Assembly: GCA_027627225.1 (NCBI GenBank)
Contig: JAPFQT010000089.1
Coordinates: forward strand, 186,001 to 250,000
Source of the DNA: Congeria kusceri
Lineage: Eukaryota; Mollusca; Bivalvia; Myida; Dreissenidae
Direction of reading: 5' to 3'
Length of the DNA stretch: 64,000 bases
Positions 47,861 through 57,889 of this stretch are shown one piece after another. The notes under the pieces were generated by a model. That model ran no database searches and was not told the origin of the DNA. It worked only from the letters and a program-made list of their open reading frames with translations. Made by a program: the position numbers and the translations under genes. Within the stretch, counting starts at the first letter, position 1, and the number at the start of each line of letters is the position of its first letter.

Positions 47861-49006
47861 GGATGAAAAAGTAACATTTCTCCATCTCTGACATCTAAAA
47901 TCTTTAAAGAACTTCTAAGTTCCAGTTTACTACAGCATTAAGACTGTTATAATTAATATTAATTTTATTTCAGCTTACCTTTTAATCCACTTACTTAATT
48001 TATTGTTCCACATTTTAAGTATGCAACTTATACACTTTTGTCATTGTTATGTACAAGGAATTCTGAGCTACATATATTTCATACATATTACAAACACACA
48101 CAAAAACTTCAAAATGCAATCTAAATCAAGTACTTGGGGAATAGCAAGTTAAGAGTGCATCCAACACTTCCAGATATGATTCTATTGCAAGCAGTTGATA
48201 CTGTTACAAAATCTTGATATGGAGTGATACAAAAGATTCCCCATATCTTTGACTAAGATATATATTTGCTACATGTATAAATATTAACTTCTTCAATCCA
48301 AATGGAGTATTATCCGTTGCTAATTATGATACATATTACAACGTGTTAGTAACGTGTATCATATGTAATTCTTAAACTTTTTTAGTACTGAAGATTCGAT
48401 TAAAATGAAATAACTATTTTGAGCCAATTAATTAGGAGCCAAGATAAAATATCTTATAAGTTTGAGAACCATTAAAGCTGTAAACTTATGTTTTTCATTA
48501 ACACAAACTGTGCAGTCCGCCCCAGAAATTGACACTGTTGTTTGATGCTTTGAGAATTTAACAGTAAATAATATTATAAAAATTATCAATTTGCATTGAT
48601 AATGCAGCCCAGAGAACTAAGCTACATTGTAAGTTTTAACAAAGGGCAATAACTCAGTTTCTAACACTTGCATGGTAGGGGATTGTGTTTACCTTATTTC
48701 ATTTTAATTGTTTTTAATTATCATTTTTATATGTATAATTGTATTTGAAATGTGATAGATGGCCTAGATTCGATTGTCTACTTAAAATAATATTGAAAGT
48801 AACTGTAAAAACTAATGAGAATAATTATTCAACTCTTGACCAATTAGGGCCTTTTGTGTACAAAAACGTTAAGCTGTCATGATTTGTGTCAACTATATTT
48901 TTTACAGATAGCCTTAATTCCTTGATATGGTACTTTTTTATTACATGACCTCTCCTTTAAAGAATGGATCAAGTTTCAACTGTTCACCTCAATTGCAAAT
49001 TTTCAC
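47861..49006. other. AT-rich non-coding stretch
   Basis: Nothing recognisable. Confidence 0.45.
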
Positions 49007-49078
49007 CACAAGTTAAGCCCAACGTAAATATAAATAGAGTATCACAAGTTAAGCCCAACGTAAATATAAATGGAGTAC
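49007..49078. repeat. 36-bp tandem duplication
   Basis: CACAAGTTAAGCCCAACGTA with AATATAAATNGAGTA occurs twice, with two or three differences. Confidence 0.9.
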
Positions 49079-49375
49079 AAAAATGCTTATTCGTTTTTGT
49101 CCTTCGTTGAAGAAATATATAGAGATTTGTCTGACCCAGAGAAATGCAATACAATTTGATAAAAGCCTGGTACAACATCCAGAATTTACGTCAATGCAAT
49201 GTTTGTTAATTTCGATCGTAGCAACGGAGTACTTAACTGGGTTATGTAATTACACAATCAGATGATACATGTATGCCAGTTAATACAGTAGTCATAATAG
49301 TTCATGCTGTTTTTTTGTTCTGTTTTTTTTTCTGTTTTTTTTACCATTGTTAAACTTTATTTTCCTTGTCAACAG

Positions 49376-49516
49376 GTGCATGCAGGTCGAGGGCATTCTC
49401 CTCTGCACCGAACAATAGATCTTAATTTGCAAAACGAAAATAATTATACAACAGTACCATGTACAATGCATGAGCACAATAGACACATTTGCAATACAGT
49501 ATGCGGGTATACTTGA
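49376..49516 (+). CDS. Candidate terminal coding exon, unknown protein
   Basis: An unusually long T-rich tract (from about 49309) leads to TTCCTTGTCAACAG at 49375. It is followed by 46 open codons (VHAGRGHSPLHRTID..., ending HICNTVCGYT) and a TGA at 49514-49516. The exon starts on a codon boundary. The composition is protein-like, with histidines and three cysteines, and unlike the AT-rich flank. AATAAA lies at 49561-49566, 44 bases after the stop. No family is recognised. Upstream exons are not identified; a 10-codon piece at 45808 is phase-compatible but unproven. Confidence 0.4.
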   Translation: MHAGRGHSPLHRTIDLNLQNENNYTTVPCTMHEHNRHICNTVCGYT

Positions 49517-49560
49517 GTAAAAAGCAACATTAACTTATGCAAAAGAGAAAAAAAGGAACC

Positions 49561-49566
49561 AATAAA
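49561..49566 (+). terminator. AATAAA polyadenylation signal for the 49.4-kb exon
   Basis: Canonical AATAAA 44 bases downstream of the TGA; supportive only through its position. Confidence 0.3.
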
Positions 49567-50086
49567 CATAGATATGCAGGTGTTAACATTCCTTCAAGTT
49601 GTTCAATTTATAATGGTTCATGTTAACAAACTGAATTGTTTCATGTAAATTATGTAGGAACTAAAGTAAAGTATTACAATAACAATCGGTATCGTTAAGC
49701 ACTGATTGTTTAATGAAAACTATGAAAAACTTATTAAAAACTGTTGATTTTTTCCACATTGTTCATTGAAAAAAAAAGGGTGCTCGTCAATAACACATGG
49801 TCGCACATTATGGTGTTGGGATAGGGAACACTTAACTACCCAGGTAGCTAATCATTACACAGGTATTATACCCATGCTACATCTTATTCAACCCTAAATA
49901 TTGATGACCATCATATTTAATCTGGTATTTAAAGATTTAACACAGATATAAATATTTTGGTAGGACAAAGTTGTAACTAAACATGATTTCTTCTCATTGA
50001 CAATGTCAGCATGTTGCATTATTGTTTTTTGTTTAAAAGACTGAAATGTTCTCAAACCTGCCTTTTCCACATATCCTAGATAATAG
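49567..50086. other. Non-coding stretch
   Basis: No feature seen. Confidence 0.45.
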
Positions 50087-50765
50087 ATATGAGGTGTGTC
50101 ATGGGAAAACTGGTCTTAATGCACGTGCATAGTGTTATCCTGGATCAGCCTGGACATGGTATTTTCTGATTCAAGAAGGTCTCTTCTAAACATAAATCTA
50201 CTGTAGGCAAAAAGTGCCATCCTGGATTTGCCTGTGTGGAATGCACAGGCTGATATCAATCTCATGAAAATCAAATCCTAACATCGTTAGGATCTGAAGA
50301 CATTGTATTAACAGGTCACGTTCAAAATGACCTTCCGAACAATAAAACATCAGCCCTGCTGCGCCCAATGAAACTGACTTTTGCACAGCAATGTTTGTCC
50401 ACGGATTTAAAAAGTGATGCATTTCCATCTGATCCTCGGGAATAAATCATTTCCAGTTAATTATCACTGGAATATCAATGGATATAGTGGTACCTTAGGT
50501 GAGTAAACATCCAAAATTCACATTAATATCGTGCGTATTATGTGTTTTATATATGAAGTTATACCGCAAGATTTTGAAGGCAACAGTTTGATTGGCTCCT
50601 AAAAAGGTCATCTGAACGTGACCCCTAATGCGAAGTCATCAGATCCAGTCAGCGGATAATATAGTCGCGTAAGACTGGAGATGATTTTTATGAGATTGAG
50701 GCTGATATGGGACGACATTTAATGCCTGTGCAATAAGCCAGGTTTCCCCATGGCATGCCTCATAT
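50087..50765. mobile_element. Nested-palindrome MITE, copy 7, split by a second element
   Basis: The left part runs from ATATGAGGTGTGTCATGG to GCACAGGCTGATAT at 50256 and the right part resumes at GGGACGACATTTAATGCC after 50708, ending GCATGCCTCATAT. The copy is more diverged than the others and has lost part of its first palindrome, so it is relatively old. Confidence 0.8.
50257..50698. mobile_element. Mutator-like (MULE) MITE, 442 bp, with 10-bp target duplication
   Basis: The ends are CAATCTCATGAAAATCA on the left and the inverse of CAATCTCATAAAAATCA on the right. Weaker inverted similarity continues ~80 bp inward, including GGTCACGTTCANATGACC. The 10-bp sequence AGGCTGATAT flanks both sides exactly (50247-50256 and 50699-50708). 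Target duplications of 9-11 bp are typical of the Mutator superfamily, and long terminal repeats fit. Open stretches on both strands have no recognised domain. Confidence 0.75.
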
Positions 50766-51145
50766 GATTATATGGCAACTTTTACATAACAGTGTAAGCT
50801 TATATTACACTGGTACCTGGGTTACAGTAACCTGGTGGTGAATCAGTAGTGGGTACCCAGGTATAGCTCAGACACATTTACCTCATACTGACCTTTATGA
50901 ATGAAATATTACAAATCTGTTACCACGAATATATTAGTTTCGTACTGGAAATGAGTAACAAGACTATCATTTGAAAATACAGACATCGTATCATTTAATA
51001 CGTAAAACATGTGCATAAAAGAAAAAGAGCTAAAAAATATGAGATAATTCAAGTGCATAATTATGTTAAACATTAGTTCACGCTAATGCGTTCGAGCTAT
51101 TATATAGTACAGTAGATTTCTACCCATCTGAGTATAAACACTTAC
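50766..51145. other. Non-coding stretch
   Basis: Downstream intron or flank of the minus-strand exon candidate; nothing else seen. Confidence 0.4.
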
Positions 51146-51429
51146 CCCATTTAGAAGCCTCCATACTTTATTCCAATCTACAGTTAATGTTTGTCACACG
51201 GTGGAAGATAAATTCATACATTCATCCATTTGTTCTAAGAGAACTGGTTCCTCTAGATAACCGCATGTTTGATATTTAATTTCGCACCCATGTAAATCCA
51301 CAACCAACATATAATGATCTTTAAATCCTTGAAGGATTGGTTGACAAAGATGGGAAAATAAATCCTCTGCACAGTAAGTGTATAGATTTACAAACGAATG
51401 TAACAATGTAATGTTGTTGTGCCAAACAG
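51146..51429 (-). CDS. Candidate internal exon with an in-frame TGA, unknown protein
   Basis: On the minus strand, an acceptor (T-rich tract ending TATGCACCTTCAG) opens at 51429 and a near-perfect donor (GGG/GTAAGTG) closes at 51146. The exon is 284 bp: two bases of a split codon plus 94 codons. One frame is open except for a TGA at 51196-51194 (codon 78). It reads VWHNNITLLHSFVNLY, then CAEDLFSHLCQPILQ, then VVDLHGCEIKY, and after the TGA QTLTVDWNKVWRLLNG. The protein-like frame resumes after the stop and reaches the donor in phase, so the TGA looks like a lesion, a recoded codon or a variant. Alternatively the gene ends at the TGA, with AATAAA at 51173-51168. No family recognised. Confidence 0.45.
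51168..51173 (-). terminator. Possible AATAAA polyadenylation signal (minus strand)
   Basis: AATAAA begins 21 bases past the TGA of the 51.2-kb exon. It would end the transcript if the TGA is a true stop; in the longer reading it is simply Asn-Lys coding sequence. Confidence 0.2.
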
Positions 51430-52888
51430 CTGAAGGTGCATATAAAAAAACTTCCTCAAGTAATATGAGTCTACTTTAAAGCCGGAAGTCTTCACACCTG
51501 TATACTAAAAGTTCTCAAAGTGTGTCTTCATGGAATAGACTGGATTAACCGTCAAGCTATAGCACAGTTTGTGTATACTTAAAATTGACAGACCTTCTAT
51601 TTACATTTATAATCACTTTAACCCACCACTGTCAAAAACTCCACCAAATGTTCAATCATTCTGGATCAATAATGGGCGAGATTTTCAATTTAAAAGGTAT
51701 AGCTATATAAGCAATGCAGTAAACTGTGTACACGTGTATTCATGATTTTTTATACTCCCACCAGTTTTAATGAGTTCAATGGACGTTAAAACTTCCAAGT
51801 AGGCATGCCAAACTGTATGTTCAACTTAATGGAAAGATTTTGAAAATACAATTTCAAAACAATGGAGGAAAACAGCCTGTGTGTGTTTTGAGTGCAGCCC
51901 ATGTCATGTCACCTTTATGTCTATACTGTCTAATCTAGTATAATCCCACATGAACTAATTTTTAACCTCAGGGTACTATGGTCACCTCAAAGTCTATTCG
52001 TGTTTTTGGAAAATTACTGTCATATGTAGTTATAAATTATAATGTTGTTTTTTTTCATCTAACATAATTATATAAACTACGTAAATAATTACTTTTGGCT
52101 TTGTATTTTGTTTTCTACATTGTAACAACATATTATATGTTGGTGCAAATTTAAAACCAAATTTAAGACACAAATATGGATAGTCTTGGGTCAGTTATGT
52201 TACAAGAGACTGTCTATGAAACCAAAATTTTAATAGTTTGGCCTGCGTGATATACTATACTTGAACGTTTATAAATAGAAAGGATCTTCAGAGGTATTGA
52301 CTCAGTTTATCACCATCAATGGCACATAATATGGGGTATAAATCAGGTCTCTACCAATAAACCTGATAAAGCTACACAATTCCCCCATTTTAATTTAGGG
52401 TGTTGTCTCTGCGACTATAAATAATAAGTATTATCTTGAGATTCTATTTAAAGCCATGTCTGTTGTTGCTGTTTTGTTAAAAAACTGTTGTAAAATTGAA
52501 TTATCCTAGATTCTAACTAACCCATGTTTTTGCTGCCTCATCTGTATAAAGGAATTCCCTAATCCCCCCCCCCCCCACCCCTCCCTAGAGACTTAAGCTT
52601 TTGGTGATGGGTTCATATTTTAGAATAGTTGATAATTTTATTACTGACACAATTAATGCGCCAGTAAATTTTAAAGACGTTATTATAGCTTATTTCTCTT
52701 ATTTAAATACCTTTCCACTTGCAACACGGTATGATTTATTTCAATTTTAACTGACAACCATTCAATCACCCCCCCCCCCTCTTTTTTTAAATACATCCAA
52801 CAGGATGAACTCATCCTTTCAGTTTTATATTCAACTGCAAATAAAAATAACTTGTATAATAGTATTTTTTTGGATTAAAAAACAAACT
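51430..52888. other. Non-coding stretch with poly-C tracts
   Basis: Poly-C runs lie at about 52564-52576 and 52770-52779. No exon or paired element ends found. Confidence 0.45.
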
Positions 52889-53411
52889 ATGTAACAAGAT
52901 GTTTCTTGTGTTAAAGCAATTATAAAGTAATGATATCTATAAAATAATCAACTGTGAAAACTGTAAAAGGCTAATCTCAGCTTCAATCATGCACATTCCT
53001 TTATTTCTGTTTAACTTTTGTATTAAAAATTCACTCTTCAAACTTGTTGCCTAAAAAATGAAACTCATAAAGGGAAGCAACTCCCATGCACACTAAACTA
53101 TCAAGATAATGCCATTACCTCCATTATGCTGGAGACATTTTCACATTGTTACAAACCATATGTAAAAACTATGCAAACGCTTACTGACAGATATAAACAA
53201 CTGGTGTCTATTCATCTGAGAATGCATTAATATTGTGGGATTTTTTAGTGTTTTGGGGCAGCACTAGTAACTTCTGTTTCAATCTGCATCCATCTTCAGA
53301 TTGTACTTTTCCAAATGTTTCGATATATAGATAAGCAAGAGTACATTGACTAAAAGGGAATGAACTCCTAATGAATTTATACACTACATTAATGTCATCA
53401 CCTCCCTTTAT
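52889..53411. repeat. Direct duplication, left copy (~520 bp)
   Basis: Homologous to 54681-55170 in the same orientation, sharing TGAAACTCATAAAGGGAAGC, AACTATGCAAACGCTTACTG and TTGTGGGATTTTTTAGTGTT, with scattered substitutions and small indels. Confidence 0.85.
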
Positions 53412-53589
53412 CTGTCCATATAATATTTAATATCTCTATTCTTTATACAAATTTAAAAGATAGCAAACAAGTATTCAGGCCTTGATTTAATATTCTTTCA
53501 AAATAAAGTGTCTTTAAGTTTGAAGTAAGATGAGTTATCACAATTTTCCAATCAATAGTTTTAGTTCTGACAAAAAATCTTTATAAATC

Positions 53590-54672
53590 TTAACATTTAC
53601 ACATATAATTGACCTTTGATCTTTAAGTGTGACCTTGACCTTGGACCTAGGAATTTGGCTCTTGCGCGCAACACACCATCTCAACATGCTTAACAATTCT
53701 GCCAATTTATTTCAAATTCCTTCCCCGCTGGACAAAATTGTGCTCCGGACAGGGTCTAGGGCTTAAATTCTTATATTTGAGCTTTGACCATAAAGTGTGA
53801 CCTTGACCTTGGGACCTGGTACTTGCGTGCACCAAACCGTATCACCATGCTTAACAATTGTGCCAAGTTATTTAAAATTCCTTCCATGCTGGACAAAATG
53901 ATGCTCCGGACAGAGTCTATGGCTTAAATTCTTATATTTGACCATTGACCTTTAAGTGTGACCTTGACCTTGGACTAAGGGACCTGGTTCTTGTGCACGA
54001 CACATGGTCTCACAATGCTTAACACTTGTGCCAAGTTATTTGAAATTCCTTCCATGCTGGACAAAATTATGCTCTGGACAGAGTCTATGGCTGAAATTCT
54101 TATATGTTATGTTTGACCTTTAAGTGTGACCTTGACCTTGGACCTAGGCACCTGGTTCTTGCGCGCGACATACCGTCTGCATGCTTAACACTTGAGCCAA
54201 GTTATTTGAAATTCCGTCCATGCTGGACACAATTGTGCTCTTGACAGGGTCTATGGCTTAAATTGTTATATCTGACCTTTGACCTTTAAGTGTGACCTTG
54301 ACCTTGGACCCAGGGACTTAATTGTTGTGTGGGCCACATTGTCTCACCATGTTTAAAACTAGTGCCAAGTTATTTGAAATTACTTCCATGCTGGACAAAA
54401 TTATGCTCCGGACAGGGTCTATGGCTTAAATTCTTATATTTGACCTTTGACCTTTAAGTGTGACCTTGACATTGAACCAAGGGACCTGGTTCTCGCGCGC
54501 ATCACACCATCTCATGATGCTTAACATATCTGCCAAGTTATTTGAAAATCCTCCAAACCTGGACAAAGTTATTGTCCGGACAAGAATCAGAACACACGTT
54601 CACGTACGTACCCACAAACAGGGTAAACACTATATGCCCCCCCCCCCCATCATTGATGGTGGGGGCATAGAA
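53590..54672. repeat. Composite repeat C5, ~166-bp units, 6 copies
   Basis: Units contain AAGTGTGACCTTGACCTTGG at about 53625, 53793, 53954, 54122, 54288 and 54456, with TTATTTGAAATTCCTTCCAT, GCTGGACAAAATTATGCTCC and GGACAGGGTCTATGGCTTAA. The block ends with TATATGCCCCCC and the complementary GGTGGGGGCATAG, a hairpin terminus like that of C4. It lies between the two copies of the direct duplication. Confidence 0.85.
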
Positions 54673-54680
54673 AAGGTAAT

Positions 54681-55170
54681 ATGTAACAGTATGTTTCTTG
54701 TGTAATAGCAATTATAAAGTTATGATATCTATAAAATAATCAAATGCGAAAGCTGTAAAAGGCTCAACTCTACGTATTAATAATTCACTCTTAGCTTCTT
54801 GCCTAAAAATGAAACTCATAAAGGGAAGCAACTGCCATGCATACTAAACTATCAAAATAATGCTATTACCTCCCTTATGCTGGAAACATTTTCACATTGT
54901 TACAACCCATATGTAAAAACTATGCAAACGCTTACTGACTGATACAACTAGTGTCTGTACATCTCAGAATACATAAATATTGTGGGATTTTTTAGTGTTA
55001 TGCACTAGTAACTTCTGTTTAAAACTGCATTCATCTTCGAATGTACTTTTCCAAATGTTTAGATCTACAGATATTAATACGTAAGAGTATGTGAACATAA
55101 CTGGAATGAACTATCAATGGATTAAACAGTACATTAAAATGCTAAAAGCCATTAGCTCCCTTTATCTGCC
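54681..55170. repeat. Direct duplication, right copy (~490 bp)
   Basis: Second copy of 52889-53411, starting only a few bases after the end of C5. It lacks short internal segments present in the left copy. Confidence 0.85.
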
Positions 55171-55185
55171 AGTTAAATGCCATTA

Positions 55186-55345
55186 ACATGGCCATACATG
55201 CCATATTTCTCTGGATCATTTCCAGGATTCAGCCAGCGAATTTCTGGTATTTTTACTCTTTTTCCAGAACATGTACGTGTGTGAATTATTTGTCCACGTC
55301 AGAAATACGTTTTTTATTCCAATTCAATGCAGTGTACCTTTATTT
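55186..55345. mobile_element. Partial copy of the CATACATGCCATA element
   Basis: CATACATGCCATATTT, TGGATCATTTCCAGGA, TTTTTACTCTTTTTCCAGAA and TTATTCCAATTCAATGCAGT align with the left ~180 bp of the element at 20859-21906. The right part is missing. Confidence 0.65.
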
Positions 55346-55719
55346 CATGACGTTGTATTGTTACATTGTATAAGTACTCGTAGCAATAACAAGAAATATC
55401 CTTTAAAAAAGACATTCGGCGATTGTACAGCATGTATTTTCCCCACAAATCTCAAAACTTTCTGTCTTAATGATGCCTAAGTGCTTTAGACAAGTGAGAA
55501 ATTATCAATTACTGTTCAAGTGAAAATATAGGGGAAAAGCTTTGTAGATAGTTTGTTTAACAGGAGATAAAAGCGAGATGGAATAAATCTTAATAAAATC
55601 TTTGTTTTCTTTTAATTCTAAATGTGTTCATAATTTCCCCCTATATATGGCAAGGAATTTCCCCCTACCAATTAATGGGTCGTGCAACATGGTTAAACCA
55701 ACGTCTTGAATCCTTTCAA
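55346..55719. other. Non-coding stretch
   Basis: No recognisable feature. Confidence 0.4.
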
Positions 55720-55727
55720 TATCGGCA

Positions 55728-56040
55728 CTCACAACCGGGCCAGGCTAGCTCAGATGGTAGAGCGCTGGACTGTCAATCCGAGGATCGTGAGTTTGAACCC
55801 AGCCCGGCCACATAACTTGTGTGGGGATTGGTCATGAGATTATTTCTACGGCCATTCTCCCCCTACCTCTGATTCAAGCAGGGCAGTTGTCAGTTACTGG
55901 CATAAGTATGTGCACTTAGTACTTGTCAACCACTTAGATCGGCTAAGCTTGCCCCGGAAAAGTGTGAGTAGGTTAACTGACCGCCGTGATATGACTGAAA
56001 TACTGTTAAAAACGGCAAAAAATCCAAACAAACAAATCAC
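55728..56040 (+). mobile_element. Full-length tRNA-derived SINE with 8-bp target duplication
   Basis: The tRNA-related head (about 55736-55810) contains an A-box (TAGCTCAGATGGTAGAGC), an anticodon loop CTGTCAA (GTC, Asp-like) and a degenerate B-box (GAGTTTGAACCC). The body contains CCCCCTACCTCTGATTC and the tail TGAAATACTGTTAAAAACGG with (AAAC)-type ends. TATCGGCA flanks both ends (55720-55727 and 56041-56048). Several stem pairs are missing, so the head is not a working tRNA. It moves by retrotransposition with borrowed LINE machinery. The same family occurs at 32788 and 29269. Confidence 0.9.
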
Positions 56041-56229
56041 TATCGGCATAGAACACTGTATAAACCACCACCAAACTTAATGTGGCCTTTCTGCAATACT
56101 ACAGGGCGATATCATGTACCTATTATTTATGGCAGTTGGAGGACAACACTTCAGATCAGTATAATTTTATCATGGGCCTCAAACAAGTGTTAGAACAAGA
56201 TGAAAATTGTTGGAAAACTTGCAATTTTA

Positions 56230-56797
56230 AGCCCCATTCTCACTGCCCGGTTTGACAACCCCGGTAAGTGCGGATAAGTGATCCGGGGGGAAACCTGGTA
56301 ATCCGGCTAACAGCCCAAGAAGTTTTAAATATTTAATACAACCGGGAGTCACCGGGAAAGATATCAATAACCGGCACTTCTGTGTATTTCCAAGGCAATG
56401 CAGGTACATTACGGGGATGGCCAGGGTCTCCACCTCCCTCTACCGTGATAAACAGTAGCGTTCCGGTGTGATTTGGCGGTGTCGTGACACCGGCGTGTGG
56501 GATAAGCGCCCAACCAAGGGGACAATCCCGGCTGTCATCGGTGTGTGTCAAACTAGGTACACAACGGGATTAACTGGGAAACACGCCATCCTGCACCGTA
56601 TTTACTCGGCTGTAAACCTGGAATAACCCAGGTCAAACTGTCTTCTAGACCGGTGAAACACTGGGGCACTGTCGGTAATGGGAGAATGCAATTTATGTAG
56701 TTTTTTTTTAGGAAAAAGGTCCAGGTTTGTCCTGGTGTACCGGCTTTTCTTAACCGCGTGGAACAGGTACCAACACCAGGACAGTGAGAATGGGGCT
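56230..56797. mobile_element. PIF/Harbinger-like MITE, 568 bp, TTA target duplication
   Basis: The ends are AGCCCCATTCTCACTG on the left and its inverse on the right (...CAGTGAGAATGGGGCT). TTA flanks both sides (56227-56229 and 56798-56800), which fits the 3-bp TWA duplication of PIF/Harbinger elements. The interior is rich in CCGG and CCCGG, unlike the AT-rich flanks. Open frames on the minus strand show no transposase or Myb-like motif, so it is non-autonomous. Confidence 0.7.
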
Positions 56798-57103
56798 TTA
56801 GTTTGACTGTAGTTGTTCATTTCATGAACAACTTTACTAGCTAACATTCACAATTTCACTCACTGAATTGAATATAATGTATCATAACATATTGTGGGTG
56901 TTGTTTCTTACATTCATAGATTTCAAATTGTTGTTTTATTATTACTGGCAACTACTATACTGGTAATACAATTACTAGTAGCCAAAATAAATTGTGGCTA
57001 GTAAATCTGAAAATATTAATTAAAATCATATTTGTATTTTCTGTGTCAATTATTTCCAAATGAGAAGATTTCTTTCAAAATAAAAAGTTTTGGCTATAAA
57101 ATA
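56798..57103. other. AT-rich non-coding stretch
   Basis: No feature seen. Confidence 0.5.
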
Positions 57104-57307
57104 ATATGTGGCGCGTTGTGAGAAAAGCGGTCTTAATGCATGTGCGTAAAGTGTCGTCCCGGATTAGCCTGTGCAGTCCGCACAGGCTAACCCAGGACGG
57201 CACTTTCTGCCTACAGTGAATTTATGTTTAAAAGAGACTTCCTTGAAACAGAAAATACCATAAAAGCAGAAAGTGCCATCCCGGATTAGCCTGTGTGGAC
57301 GTGCAGC
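57104..57307. mobile_element. Nested-palindrome MITE, copy 8 (right end missing)
   Basis: Starts ATATGTGGCGCGTTGTGAG, keeps the first palindrome and linker, and breaks off inside the second palindrome at GTGTGGACGTGCAGC. Confidence 0.8.
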
Positions 57308-57889
57308 AATTATTTCTTCTGTAATGACTAACAGGCTATATAACACCAGGGCTCTTATTTGACTGTTCCCTCGCTCAAAAGTAAATTTTTTCCCCCATTT
57401 CCGATAAAAATTCCCCTCTAAAACGTTTTTTTTTAAATATACAAGCATTTCCTGTACTTAAAATGGAATGTGACAATAAATTCTGTCATTTTTTGTACAA
57501 TCATGTTTTAAAACAAATATTATCTCATTATACTGATATTTATACCGAACATGTTGAAATAAAAAAAAAGCCCCTAAATTCCAAAAACAATGAGAAAATT
57601 CCCTTTGCCAGGGCCCTGGCCCCATTCCCCTATTTTGGAGTAAAAGCCCTGAACACAGTTGTGGTTACTATGACTACTATTTCTATAAAATTGCTATTAT
57701 AAACCAGTGTTTTTTCCACCTATGGGGGAAAGGTGGCGGGACCTTTCAGATCGGGAATTTTACGGCAAAAGGGGAATTTATTTTAGAAAATCATATTTTC
57801 ATGTTAAAGACGATTTCGGTAGTTTTTTCTGCGCATCTTTTTGCGCATCAGTGGAATTGATTTAAATCTTCATAATGGGAAGCCCCAAC
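57308..57889. other. Non-coding stretch, possibly degraded repeat
   Basis: Contains AATTCCCCTC and GGGGGAAAGG-type segments that look like a decayed dispersed repeat. No boundaries identified. Confidence 0.35.

Noticed and set aside
50380..50500. Captured exon inside the Mutator-like MITE (frame reading NYHWNINGYSGTL before a GTGAGT donor)
   Set aside because: The frame is short, starts after a nearby stop and has no known match; gene capture is possible but unsupported.
51194..51196. Selenocysteine codon
   Set aside because: Kept only as one of several explanations; no SECIS-like structure could be assigned from the sequence by eye.
52889..55170. LTR retrotransposon
   Set aside because: The direct copies lack TG...CA ends, primer-binding site, polypurine tract and any gag or pol sequence; the interior is a tandem repeat.
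55736..55810. tRNA-Asp gene
   Set aside because: A GTC anticodon loop is present, but the T arm is poorly paired and the sequence continues into the SINE body with flanking target duplication.
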